A stretch of 64,000 nt of DNA. Origin: Sphingobacterium multivorum (GTDB lineage Bacteria; Bacteroidota; Bacteroidia; Sphingobacteriales; Sphingobacteriaceae). Below the pieces are notes generated by a model. The model was not told the DNA's origin and ran no database searches. It worked only from the letters and a program-made list of their open reading frames with translations. Shown in pieces: positions 51,543-59,200 of this stretch (within the stretch, counting starts at the first letter, position 1; every line of letters starts with the position of its first letter). The DNA lies in NCBI RefSeq assembly GCF_039511225.1, contig NZ_CP154261.1, positions 4,898,001 through 4,962,000 on the forward strand, read 5' to 3'. A program made the translations under genes and the position numbers.

Positions 51543-53325
51543 CTCTCAAAGGATTAAGATTAAGTGCAGGAGATACCGGCTTCAATTGTTTTTCAAGCTC
51601 GTCCAAATATTTATTAATAATGTCTTCTTGTTTCACAAATTGAAACTGCCAAAATCCAGTATGTTCCTTTTCTGCGTTGCGAAACAGTCGCTCAAAATTC
51701 GCATAGAGTATCTTCTCACGAAATGGCACCAGGTCAAGTGAGATTAATGTAGAGATCTCGCTTTCGGTTTTGCCCGGAAAGGGATAAAACAACTGCTTAA
51801 CTTGATATTTGGCGTATTCCTCTGGCTGATCGATAAATGTTTGTTCAGCAATGTCGTTATTTAGCTTTGTACGAACGAAGGAAGGCGCTCCGGAATCGTT
51901 TGCAAATTTCAGGTCCTCTATCAGCTGAGCTGTAGTTTTCAACTTGAATTGATTTGGGTATCGCATATCGATAACCAAATCATCACTTTCTGTTTCTGTA
52001 ATAGTTGCAATCATTTGCACAACAGTAGACCAAACTGCCGATATTTTTTCAGCGAACGGGTGTAGTGTATCATAAACATTATCCATGTCATGATCTCGTT
52101 CGGTAGCTGTGGCAACTGTGGTCTTTTTAATCAACGATAGAGTATTAAAAACTGTTGCATGTATCTTCTGTTCCCACTTATCAAGAATCGTTTCTTGAAA
52201 CTCAAGGATGTCGATCTGTGGCCCCTTATAGGTCATCAGTTTATCAATATCAACCATATCCTCTTTATTCCTAGGAATTGGAAGGTAAACAGCATCCTGA
52301 GCAGACGTATGGACGGCTACACCAGTACCTTTACACATCTGGCATGTATTTCCGTCATGATCCACTCCCCCTCTACATGGAGACGATGCTGTTCCTGTAC
52401 AAGGCTGAACATACTGAAACTTTTGAGGGAAAGCATGTAACGTTTTGCTCAAGTCGGCCTCTGAATCTAAATTGATAGATTTCTTAAAATAAGGAATAGC
52501 TGCGTGAAATGGATTGACATAGGTCACTGACTTGGTTCGTTCATCACCTAGGTACCCGACCGGGAATGCCGGAACAATGTCCAACAATGTCTCATGCTGC
52601 CGAACTGCATAACGTTCCCCTCCTTCTGTTTTCCAGCTTAATTCGTTGCTCTGAAGAATATAGTTATCAGATACGCGCTCAAAAGCAATAGTGAGGCCAA
52701 TGCCATATAGCGTATATTTAAAGCCGTCTTTTTTAGTTTTCACATCATCGTCTAAATATTTAATTGGTTTTTTATCCAATAGCCAACTGAGCGTATTGTT
52801 GACGTATGAAAAATTGATAGCCTGAGAAGACGGTATCTCATACGGGTATGGCGAAGCACGCTCATAGTTGTTATCGAAGGCATCCCATTCAATTACGATA
52901 AAAGCATTGGGATCTAAAAAAGACAAAGATTTGAACCTAGTCAGCAACCAATAATCCAATCCTGAATTTTGATTTTCCGAGGAATAGAAGGTCATTATCT
53001 TATCGGTCAAAATATCGATATTACTTTCATCCAAAGATTCTATACGCTTAACCAGAGGATCCGTACGCAGAACTTTCTCAAACGGATTCATAACACTCTT
53101 AGAAAGCGCCTCGACGGTAGCAATCGTCAGTTCAACACGCTGTCTAAAGGCATCTTTATCTTCCCTAAGTTCATAGCGGTGAAGAAGGTCAACAATAGAC
53201 TCCCCTGTAACTAGCTGAGAATACAGCTTCGCTAAAGCGCAAACACGTTTGTAATTAGGATGGGTAGTTTTTTTCTCGATTGCATCAGTGATGATTTTCT
53301 TTCCTTCTTCGACCGTTAATAACAT
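51532..53325 (-). CDS. Portal protein with internal Cys-rich zinc-finger-like insert
   Basis: This 597-residue portal follows the large terminase gene, and the MuF gene follows it, the canonical order. The N-terminal and central alpha/beta regions are portal-like in size. At about residues 303-335 a Cys-rich insert (PCTGTASSPC..CQMCKGTGV) has the CxxCxGxG phrase of DnaJ-type zinc fingers, with at least four cysteines placed as metal ligands. The C-terminal portion is helical (crown/wing). It forms the DNA gate of the head. Confidence 0.82.
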   Translation of the reverse strand: MLLTVEEGKKIITDAIEKKTTHPNYKRVCALAKLYSQLVTGESIVDLLHRYELREDKDAFRQRVELTIATVEALSKSVMNPFEKVLRTDPLVKRIESLDESNIDILTDKIMTFYSSENQNSGLDYWLLTRFKSLSFLDPNAFIVIEWDAFDNNYERASPYPYEIPSSQAINFSYVNNTLSWLLDKKPIKYLDDDVKTKKDGFKYTLYGIGLTIAFERVSDNYILQSNELSWKTEGGERYAVRQHETLLDIVPAFPVGYLGDERTKSVTYVNPFHAAIPYFKKSINLDSEADLSKTLHAFPQKFQYVQPCTGTASSPCRGGVDHDGNTCQMCKGTGVAVHTSAQDAVYLPIPRNKEDMVDIDKLMTYKGPQIDILEFQETILDKWEQKIHATVFNTLSLIKKTTVATATERDHDMDNVYDTLHPFAEKISAVWSTVVQMIATITETESDDLVIDMRYPNQFKLKTTAQLIEDLKFANDSGAPSFVRTKLNNDIAEQTFIDQPEEYAKYQVKQLFYPFPGKTESEISTLISLDLVPFREKILYANFERLFRNAEKEHTGFWQFQFVKQEDIINKYLDELEKQLKPVSPALNLNPLRDDK

Positions 53326-53342
53326 AATTTCAATATTTTAAA

Positions 53343-53375
53343 CAAATATATTATTAATTATTATTGATATATTAA
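53343..53375 (-). promoter_or_regulatory. Phage promoter/operator repeat, copy 3
   Basis: On the minus strand TTA (53375-53373) in place of TTG, a 22-bp spacer and TATATTTG (53350-53343), just upstream of the portal gene. The dyad is ATTGATATATTAAT. Confidence 0.6.
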
Positions 53376-53378
53376 TAT

Positions 53379-54917
53379 TTAAGCATTAAAAATATCCTCG
53401 CATAGTTCGCATACAAAATACTCCATGGCATCAGTGGTGTGTCCGTATTTCTGATAGGTTTGCTTAGTTACTGGATCCTTAACAACTTCCTTCAATTTAC
53501 CATCAGAGCCAAGTTTTAGATATTGGAAATCCCTGATTAACTCAGGGCAGCCCTTAGGATCAACTCTTATAATAACATGGTGAACCCCTCCTTTTAGGAT
53601 CTCTTGTATAAACTTCCTCCGCTTCAATACCGATGGATTTCGTCTCATAGTCCTATCAGATCCATTAAAAATAAGACCGTGAAGTTCAAATTCAACATCG
53701 TCATATATACGATACTCGCCTTTTCCTGGTACTCGATTGTGTCCAGAGCCATCGCCATAATAAAAGACAGTATTCACCTTACCGGAGTAATCTGCTTTAA
53801 ACTGAGTCACGACTCCTTTAACATCATTTTGCGGTGATTTAAGGCAATACTCTTGAAAAAAGCGTATTTCCTTTACTTGAATTAACTTCAAACCCTCACT
53901 GAAGTCATCGAAATATCTATGCTCAGAATCCACCCATTTTGCCATTGTCTCAACCTGAGCGCAGAGCATAGTCATATATGGCAGCACATTGAAGTCAAAT
54001 GTGAGATGAACGGGCTTGTTATCTAAGTACGGCGTAGAGAGTACGTGCTGCAGTCGATCAAACTCATCATAGAATTCACCTCCTGTTTGGCTAAACGGAT
54101 ATCCAAAAACAAACTTTAAAGCATCGCCTTTTGTAAGTGTCTTTAAACGATTATCAATATAATTGCGCGGTAGATTATGCGCATTGTGGTGGGTCGAATA
54201 AATAACTATGGCCTTCCCGTCGATCTCTTTATAAAAGAAGTCGGGGAAACTAGTGATCTTCTCCAGAATTTCAGCATCGAACTCATGAAGCTGAAACATG
54301 TCGATTAGCCACTCTGGAGTAGCAACTGCCGGAGAACTGTTTATGCATACCGGGTTGAATGGTTCATAAGTGTCACTCCCCTCTTCTAAATAAACAAGAT
54401 TTCCATGCTCATCAATATAAAGTCCAGGTTGCGACATACGTCCCAATATTACCGAGGTTAAAGCTTCCTCTTTAGTGTCTTTTGTCTCATCCAGTTCTGC
54501 CCATCCTAATTCCTTGCCATCGTGTGCAGCATAATTATCCAAGGATGCAATATATATTATTGCCCCATTACGAAACGAAATAATACCATCATATCGATCA
54601 TAAGCCTCATTAATTTTAAAGTGTGCTGGCGGCTTTTTATTAATTACATAGACTCCATTTGGATTACGAATCCTGTCATACTCAGTAATATTAAATTCTT
54701 GCTTCCAAACCTTACGCACAGCTACTAAGGTCGATTGGGACAGCTGCTTGTAAGTATTGGCTGCAATCATGCCGCGCATCTTAGGAAAGTTCTTTACGTA
54801 GTACCCGGATTTAAAACCGATCATATGGGACTTGCCAACACGTTGGCCCGCCATATTAAGGGTTACCGGCTTCCGACTGAACAGAACTTTCAGCTGTGGT
54901 TGGCTGAATGTCGGCAT
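53379..54917 (-). CDS. terL: Terminase large subunit
   Basis: This 512-residue packaging motor has an N-terminal ATPase with a Walker A variant GQRVGKS (24-30) and Walker B plus catalytic Glu in GWAELDE (138-144). The C-terminal RNase-H-like nuclease carries acidic residues in HLTFDFNVLPY, YYGDGSG and HTTDAMEY. It cuts and pumps concatemeric DNA into the head. Its start overlaps the small subunit gene by 62 bp. Confidence 0.92.
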   Translation of the reverse strand: MPTFSQPQLKVLFSRKPVTLNMAGQRVGKSHMIGFKSGYYVKNFPKMRGMIAANTYKQLSQSTLVAVRKVWKQEFNITEYDRIRNPNGVYVINKKPPAHFKINEAYDRYDGIISFRNGAIIYIASLDNYAAHDGKELGWAELDETKDTKEEALTSVILGRMSQPGLYIDEHGNLVYLEEGSDTYEPFNPVCINSSPAVATPEWLIDMFQLHEFDAEILEKITSFPDFFYKEIDGKAIVIYSTHHNAHNLPRNYIDNRLKTLTKGDALKFVFGYPFSQTGGEFYDEFDRLQHVLSTPYLDNKPVHLTFDFNVLPYMTMLCAQVETMAKWVDSEHRYFDDFSEGLKLIQVKEIRFFQEYCLKSPQNDVKGVVTQFKADYSGKVNTVFYYGDGSGHNRVPGKGEYRIYDDVEFELHGLIFNGSDRTMRRNPSVLKRRKFIQEILKGGVHHVIIRVDPKGCPELIRDFQYLKLGSDGKLKEVVKDPVTKQTYQKYGHTTDAMEYFVCELCEDIFNA

Positions 54918-55659
54918 CTACCCTCCTTTCGATTACATTAACTGTTAAGTTTACTGGAGCCATTGGATCTGGGGTAGCTGGATCGGTTGGTTCACCGTTT
55001 TTATCTAAGTTTTGAATTCGGTTAGTGAAGAATCCAAGTTTGTTAGCAATGTTCACAATCATCTTATCAGCTGCAAACATTTCGACTTTTGGACCAAACT
55101 CACCCCATTGGAAAGACTTGATCTTTCCTCGCTCTTTATCTTGAGTAAGCTTAACCAAATCGAGTTCAACAGCGTCATATGTTTCCATTTCAAAATCTTC
55201 GTATTCCGCATCCGGCTCACGTTCCAACTTAATTTCTAACCGAAGAATTTCGTCTTCCATGCGTTCAAGTGATTTTTGGTATTTAGCCAGATCATCACCT
55301 ACCAGCCCCTTACGAGCAACAAACATATTTTCTCTTAAAAGCTCTTCTTTCTTCTTATCGATCTGAATTTGAAGTGGCCGCAAAATAGGCTTTGGTCTCT
55401 CTTTCTGGACAATTACAAAGTAATCATTCATTGAGGACTGAGCAATATCGGCCATCAACTTGGATACTTGAGCAGCATTTAGGTCTAAGGATTCCAATCG
55501 CCTTGCAATTGCCTCTACTATGTCAGGTTTGGTAAGGTTCTCACATCCAATGGATCTAGCTGTCTTAACACTATAGCCAGCTCTTATAGCCGCTTGTGTT
55601 GCATTAAAGTCCACACAATACTCCTCAACGAATCTTATCTGTTTTGCTGTTAATGCCAT
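54856..55659 (-). CDS. terS: Terminase small subunit
   Basis: This 267-residue DNA-recognition subunit belongs to the Terminase_2 family, shown by its N-terminus: LTAKQIRFVEEYCVDFNATQAAIRAGYS, a helix-turn-helix for pac/cos binding. Coiled-coil helices follow in the middle and a C-terminal region binds the large subunit. It is the first gene of the structural operon, with a phage promoter repeat directly upstream. Confidence 0.9.
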   Translation of the reverse strand: MALTAKQIRFVEEYCVDFNATQAAIRAGYSVKTARSIGCENLTKPDIVEAIARRLESLDLNAAQVSKLMADIAQSSMNDYFVIVQKERPKPILRPLQIQIDKKKEELLRENMFVARKGLVGDDLAKYQKSLERMEDEILRLEIKLEREPDAEYEDFEMETYDAVELDLVKLTQDKERGKIKSFQWGEFGPKVEMFAADKMIVNIANKLGFFTNRIQNLDKNGEPTDPATPDPMAPVNLTVNVIERRVDADIQPTTAESSVQSEAGNP

Positions 55660-55685
55660 AATAAATAAACAAAGACGATTGATTA

Positions 55686-55718
55686 CAAATATATTAATAT
55701 ATATTATTGATACATTAA
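55686..55718 (-). promoter_or_regulatory. Phage promoter/operator repeat, copy 4
   Basis: On the minus strand TTA (55718-55716), a 22-bp spacer and TATATTTG (55693-55686), 27 bp before the terminase small subunit start. The dyad is ATTGATACATTAAT. Confidence 0.65.
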
Positions 55719-55779
55719 TATTAAAATTACTTTATACCCAAAATGTGGAAAAGTCTACTTAATTTTTATATAATTTACC

Positions 55780-55810
55780 TTGACTTAATAAATTGTGAAA
55801 GATATATTTG
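55780..55810 (+). promoter_or_regulatory. Rightward promoter
   Basis: TTG (55780-55782), a 20-bp spacer and TATATTTG (55803-55810), a good match to the host consensus. It should drive the short rightward transcript that ends at the terminator at 56241-56273. Confidence 0.7.
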
Positions 55811-56038
55811 TAGAAAATTGTTCTTAAATAGAAAGACTTTCAATTTATTAATGTTTCTCCAGATAAAGTCAGTTATGAAAATATATAACCTATACTCATA
55901 GATTTTAAAGGAAGAATGGGGCGTAAAAATTTTAAATGGGATAGTACGACAAAGCTATTTCGGTTAAGTGCTAAGTTGAACCGGATTCACCCGATCTTAG
56001 TAAGATTGAAACATTCAATAAAGAAGGAGGTCTTATGT

Positions 56039-56170
56039 ATGGCTGAGCAATTTATTACAAAGAATGGAAAACTCTATAAGGTTATTATAACACCTTATAT
56101 TACCAAAAACGGTAAGAGAGTTTACCATCCTAAGGGCGGATACTACCGCTTCGAGGTTGAAGTAAAGTAA
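56039..56170 (+). CDS. Small basic phage protein (43 residues)
   Basis: The frame opens earlier (55916), but an AGGAGG Shine-Dalgarno with 8-base spacing sits before the ATG at 56039, so this start is chosen: MAEQFITKNGKLYKVIITPYITKNGK... The two halves share the phrase ITKNGK.., and the product is basic and beta-rich. A strong Shine-Dalgarno is unusual in Bacteroidota. It is flanked by its own promoter and terminator, so it is probably an early or lysogenic gene. Function unknown. Confidence 0.6.
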   Translation: MAEQFITKNGKLYKVIITPYITKNGKRVYHPKGGYYRFEVEVK

Positions 56171-56240
56171 CCTCGTCGGTAGTAGCAATCGAATTCGTAG
56201 TGTGACCGTCCAAAGTAACAGCTACAGGATTCGTAGGAAG

Positions 56241-56273
56241 ATTGAGGGTTTGTCTCCTCGATCTTTTTTTATT
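56241..56273 (+). terminator. Terminator of the short rightward transcript
   Basis: GATtGAGG / CCTCgATC stem with an 8-base loop and T7. It overlaps the stop of the convergent 61-residue gene. Confidence 0.75.
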
Positions 56274-56454
56274 TTAATTCAGATATTATTTCAATATTGA
56301 AGCCTTCATCAATAGGAAAAATAGTTTCCAAAAAAACTCTTGCATCTATTAACCAGTCATATATTAGATTAGTACCTTTCACTTCCATTGTGTCTTCATT
56401 AAAATAACAAGGAATACCGTAAATCTTAGCAATATGTGTGAATCTGGATTTCAT
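56269..56454 (-). CDS. Small hypothetical phage protein
   Basis: This is a 61-residue soluble protein (MKSRFTHIAKIYGIPCYFNEDTMEVKG..., ending IEIISELK). Composition is balanced and unlike the AT-rich frames around it, with AAAGG upstream of the start. No domain is recognised. It reads toward the rightward terminator at 56241-56273. Confidence 0.5.
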   Translation of the reverse strand: MKSRFTHIAKIYGIPCYFNEDTMEVKGTNLIYDWLIDARVFLETIFPIDEGFNIEIISELK

Positions 56455-56896
56455 AAAACCTTTCTATTTACTGTAAAGAACTCTTTCTATTTTGATTTTG
56501 TTAATAAGCTTGTCCTTATTTAGAGACAGTTTTGATGTTTTGCGTTCACAAATTAAACACTTATGTGCTTAAAAAGTGTCATCTAACCGTTAATTTATAT
56601 TTGTTCTAAATAAGGTGAACCACAATTTTGAACCCATTTTAACCAATATATCAAGCCTTTACAAGTAGCACCTAATTTAAATATTTATATAAAATTTTCT
56701 ACAAATGGATAGTTCACCGTTTTTAAAAATGACGAAAAATCTATTTATTTACCCCCTATATTACCAAAATTATGCCAATAAAATACCCTATAATGCCATA
56801 ATTTAGTCGTTTAATACCCCTATAAGTCCTAATTAATCCTATGGCTTCCCGTAATTACGGGATCCCGTAAATTAATATTGATTCGCATTTAGATCT
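56455..56896. promoter_or_regulatory. Phage control region with operator-like repeats
   Basis: This 442-bp AT-rich divergent gap has no credible gene. It holds three TACCC(C)CTATAA-like direct repeats starting at 56750, 56784 and 56815 (34 and 31 bp apart). It also holds a perfect 16-bp palindrome TCCCGTAATTACGGGA (56847-56862) followed immediately by a third half-site TCCCGTAA (56863-56870). It could be an immunity operator or a replication origin. Confidence 0.55.
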
Positions 56897-57097
56897 TTGG
56901 ATATGGAAATAATTAGCAAAGAATACATTTTGCAGGGCACTAACCGTATCGTTTTTGAACCTGCCCCCGACAGACTACGTATGAGAGTTTTTATTGGTAC
57001 AAATCACAAAGGTGAAAAGGTAAAGGTTTATGTTCATCGAATCGAACAAATCAATGAGCACGAAGAGCCAGTGGATAGTGAAATGGACGTTTTTTAA
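56897..57097 (+). CDS. Small hypothetical phage protein
   Basis: This 66-residue protein has an acidic C-terminus (EEPVDSEMDVF) and a beta-rich middle (RLRMRVFIGTNHKGEKVKVYVHRIEQ). It lies directly after the palindromic operator and 28 bp before the next rightward gene, so the pair is probably one early transcript. No known domain. A second ATG two codons in (MEII) is equally possible. Confidence 0.55.
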   Translation: MDMEIISKEYILQGTNRIVFEPAPDRLRMRVFIGTNHKGEKVKVYVHRIEQINEHEEPVDSEMDVF

Positions 57098-57125
57098 TTT
57101 AGTGGGGAAATATTACATTTGAAAT

Positions 57126-57395
57126 ATGGAGAAGTACAAGACGCAGCGCCAAATAGATTACGAACTTGCAGGAAAAAGGATTTATGAAGCAACTCAAAAT
57201 GATACAAGGATCAAAGAATTAAGGGAACAATTGAAATCGCTTTTGGTGAACTTCGCAGTACATGGTTTAGTTAATGGTGAGCTTTATCCATTCTTTACCG
57301 ACAAGAAGATTCAGGATGCTTACGATCGCACCGTCTCTTTGATAGAGGAAAGACATGAGGAGATAAAAGAACAAGTTTTTAGAGACTACCAATAA
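57126..57395 (+). CDS. Small helical phage protein
   Basis: This is an 89-residue, mostly alpha-helical charged protein (MEKYKTQRQIDYELAGKRIYEATQND...IEERHEEIKEQVFRDYQ). No helix-turn-helix or enzyme motif is evident. It is the second gene of the short rightward early transcript and ends 18 bp before the convergent stop of the nucleoid-associated gene. Confidence 0.55.
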   Translation: MEKYKTQRQIDYELAGKRIYEATQNDTRIKELREQLKSLLVNFAVHGLVNGELYPFFTDKKIQDAYDRTVSLIEERHEEIKEQVFRDYQ

Positions 57396-57413
57396 CGGTG
57401 GTCTCTAACTTTA

Positions 57414-58472
57414 TCATGATTCGTTTTCAAAATATAACTTATAATAATTCATACCCTTCTCTTCATCATATCCTCTTTCTATGTACTCACGTTTTCCATG
57501 GATATGAACATGAAAATTCTTATCCAACTTAATAATTGATTTATATGAGGATTCCATTTTCTTAACTGCCTTTTCCGCGATCTCGAAAGTTTCTTCAAAA
57601 GGAGCTTCAAATTCCGTTTCAAATCCAGATCTGAAATTCTGGAAAATCTCAACTGCGTGAGGATCTCCTAGCACTTCCTCTTCAAATTCCTCCTGGACAA
57701 AAGTTTCTTTCTCCTTGAAGTATTTCATTGATCGATTCAAAAGGTCGATCTTATCTGCTCGTTCCAATTCAAAAGTGTTGTCCAATTCACCCTGCACAAA
57801 ATCCTTCACAACTTTCAGATAATTTCCAGTCTGGTGATAGTTGTCATTACGAATCCGGAGCTGCAGGAATTCATCTTTCCAGTAGACTGCCTCTTGCTGC
57901 TTATTTGTCTGATCGAGGACCAGGACTTTATACCCTTCATCTCCCTCAGTATTTACGATTATGCAACCCTTATCCAGCTTATTAATATTAATCGCCTCCT
58001 GCTCATACTCCAAATTGAATGCCCCATGCTCAGGATAAACTTTCAAATATGTTTCCTTATTCTCCGATTTGAAGATTCCGATCGCATCAAGCTCCTCACC
58101 CTCTAATTGGATATTCTTCAGGGCGACAACATAAAATTCTCCTCCTTTGATCTTCGGGTGGCTTGATACTTCATACAAGAACTTTGCGAGTTGCTGGGAT
58201 AGCTCATGAAATTGCAATTGGCCATTAAAGAACTGTTTTGCGAAATAATAAACTTCATTTAATTCCAGCTCTTCATTAGGATGGAAAAAGCGATATACTT
58301 CATTGACCTTTGAAAAAGGAGACATAAAGTATTGCATCAATAAGCCTGGAATAACTTCGTTCTTGGATAGATCAACTGGGTTATCCGAAAGAATGTAGAA
58401 TTCATCTTGTGCCTTATTACCCACCCGGTGGATAGAGAAAGCTTCAAAACTTGAATCTTGGTGAAAAAACAT
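57414..58472 (-). CDS. Nucleoid-associated protein, NdpA-like (PF04245)
   Basis: This 352-residue protein of the 37-kDa nucleoid-associated family (NdpA/YejK) shows the family's pattern: GGEFYVVALKNIQLEGEELDAIGIFKSENKETYLKV, INKLDKGCIIVNTEGDEGYKVLVLD and a C-terminal SIIKLDKNFHVHIHGKREYIERGYDEEKGMNYYKLYF. The family binds DNA and is found in some mobile elements. Here it may organise phage DNA or silence genes, which is inference. Its upstream region shares a GTAACAC-N8-CACGC motif with the PcfK-like gene. Confidence 0.85.
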   Translation of the reverse strand: MFFHQDSSFEAFSIHRVGNKAQDEFYILSDNPVDLSKNEVIPGLLMQYFMSPFSKVNEVYRFFHPNEELELNEVYYFAKQFFNGQLQFHELSQQLAKFLYEVSSHPKIKGGEFYVVALKNIQLEGEELDAIGIFKSENKETYLKVYPEHGAFNLEYEQEAININKLDKGCIIVNTEGDEGYKVLVLDQTNKQQEAVYWKDEFLQLRIRNDNYHQTGNYLKVVKDFVQGELDNTFELERADKIDLLNRSMKYFKEKETFVQEEFEEEVLGDPHAVEIFQNFRSGFETEFEAPFEETFEIAEKAVKKMESSYKSIIKLDKNFHVHIHGKREYIERGYDEEKGMNYYKLYFENES

Positions 58473-58494
58473 TTGCGTGTCGTTTTTGTGTTAC
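58472..58494 (-). promoter_or_regulatory. Shared upstream motif, copy 1
   Basis: On the minus strand GTAACAC, 8 bases, CACGCAAA, ending at the ATG of the nucleoid-associated gene. The same arrangement with a 9-base spacer lies upstream of the PcfK-like gene. Confidence 0.45.
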
Positions 58495-58506
58495 TTTTAT
58501 TAAATT

Positions 58507-58528
58507 AAAAAGCCCGTCTTTCCGGGCT
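58507..58528 (-). terminator. Terminator of the tRNA-Phe/structured RNA transcript
   Basis: On the minus strand AGCCCG-gaaag-CGGGCT-TTTT follows the folded RNA of 58533-58702. Confidence 0.85.
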
Positions 58529-58532
58529 GTCA

Positions 58533-58702
58533 GGTGCTAACGTTCGGTATGGATTTACAGTCCAACCATTGTTTTTCCGATTTGTCACTCTTAGGCTAAC
58601 TCATCGTTGCCGAGTTATTCCCGTCCGGTCATGTCCGTATCTCTATTACTGTCCATGAAGTCAACCGTCTCCAGCTCTATGTAACCCAACTCGGTTAGCA
58701 CC
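58533..58702 (-). ncRNA. Structured RNA of ~170 nt with a tRNA-Tyr-like anticodon hairpin
   Basis: The ends pair perfectly: GGTGCTAAC (58702-58694) with GTTAGCACC (58541-58533). Next inward CGAGTT (58693-58688) pairs with AACTCG (58616-58611). Near the 3' side TGGA-CTGTAAA-TCCA is a four-pair stem with the exact loop of tRNA-Tyr(GUA). No T arm or acceptor stem is present, so it is not a tRNA. No protein frame of note crosses it. It lies between tRNA-Phe and a strong terminator on the same strand. Confidence 0.55.
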
Positions 58703-58725
58703 GTCTCTGCTATCTATGAGGGTTG

Positions 58726-58797
58726 TGAAGGCAACCGGGATCGAACCAGTGCGCATGGATTTTCAGTCCACTGCTCTACCAACTGAGCTATACCTCC
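58726..58797 (-). tRNA. Prophage-encoded tRNA-Phe(GAA)
   Basis: This is a 72-nt cloverleaf. Acceptor GGAGGTA pairs with TGCCTTC (two G-T pairs). The D arm is TAGCTCAGTTGGTAGAGC, and anticodon stem GTGGA/TCCAT encloses the loop CTGAAAA with anticodon GAA. The T arm is ACTGG-TTCGATC-CCGGT. Discriminator is A and CCA is not encoded. Phage tRNAs can offset codon bias or replace host tRNAs cut by defence nucleases. Confidence 0.9.
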
Positions 58798-58800
58798 AAA

Positions 58801-58932
58801 AACAGTATCGCAGGGAAAAAGGACGATGAAATGGGACAAATTGTACAAAACCCGTTGGCGCCCTTGGGAAAGCATTTATTCCCCCCTTTTTGCTTCATTA
58901 TTTACTCACCCCAACCCGTGGGGAATACTGTT
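58801..58932 (-). ncRNA. Structured RNA element, copy A
   Basis: A closing helix AACAGTA (58932-58926) / TACTGTT (58807-58801) sits three bases upstream of tRNA-Phe. Inside it, conserved TTCCC.ACG (5' side), GGGGTGAG and TTTCCCTGCGA (3' side) match copy B at 59292-59397. The middle is longer and diverged. The helix strands differ in sequence from copy B yet pair perfectly. Confidence 0.6.
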
Positions 58933-58948
58933 TTTTAATTTCTTAAAA

Positions 58949-58977
58949 ACCGAGAGGGACCGGGCGATCCCCTCGGT
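58949..58977 (-). terminator. Terminator downstream of the tRNA-like RNA
   Basis: On the minus strand ACCGAG.GGGA...TCCC.CTCGGT-type stem (10 bp with one bulge) followed by TTTTT. It separates the tRNA-like transcript from the tRNA-Phe unit. Confidence 0.8.
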
Positions 58978-59034
58978 AGCCATATATTAACCTATTTTAT
59001 GAAAAGACTCTTTCTGGATACTGTTTAATTTGAA

Positions 59035-59077
59035 AGTCTCTGTCGATGTCAATTCACCGCCAAATACCCAAGAGACT
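59035..59077 (-). ncRNA. Small hairpin-closed element after the tRNA-like RNA
   Basis: AGTCTCT (59077-59071) and AGAGACT (59041-59035) form a perfect 7-bp helix two bases after the tRNA-like 3' end. They enclose 29 bases with GGCGGTGAA and CATCGA, faintly like the conserved parts of copies A and B. It may be a reduced third copy or just a 3' stabilising fold. Confidence 0.35.
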
Positions 59078-59079
59078 CG

Positions 59080-59171
59080 TGGAGAAGACTGGACTCGAAC
59101 CAGTGTTGCCACGGGTTATTGATTTTTCAATCCTAGTACCAATGGTGTCCTTACCGCTAAACGACTTCCCC
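59080..59171 (-). ncRNA. tRNA-like RNA with extended arm in place of the anticodon loop
   Basis: Acceptor stem GGGGAAG / CTTCTCC with discriminator A, D arm GTTTAGCGGTAAGGAC, a 4-nt variable loop and T arm ACTGG-TTCGAGT-CCAGT are all intact. Between D arm and variable loop, a 5-bp/7-nt anticodon arm cannot be drawn. Instead CCAT/GTGG, GGT/ACC and ATTGA/TCAAT can stack into one long hairpin capped by AAAA, about 19 nt longer than normal. No anticodon can be assigned. Confidence 0.65.
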
Positions 59172-59200
59172 AGTCCCTTTTATTTGTTATCGTACATCCA

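Noticed and set aside
58533..58620. Degenerate tRNA-Tyr gene
   Set aside because: The anticodon hairpin matches, but no T arm or acceptor stem can be drawn, so I list it as a structured RNA instead.
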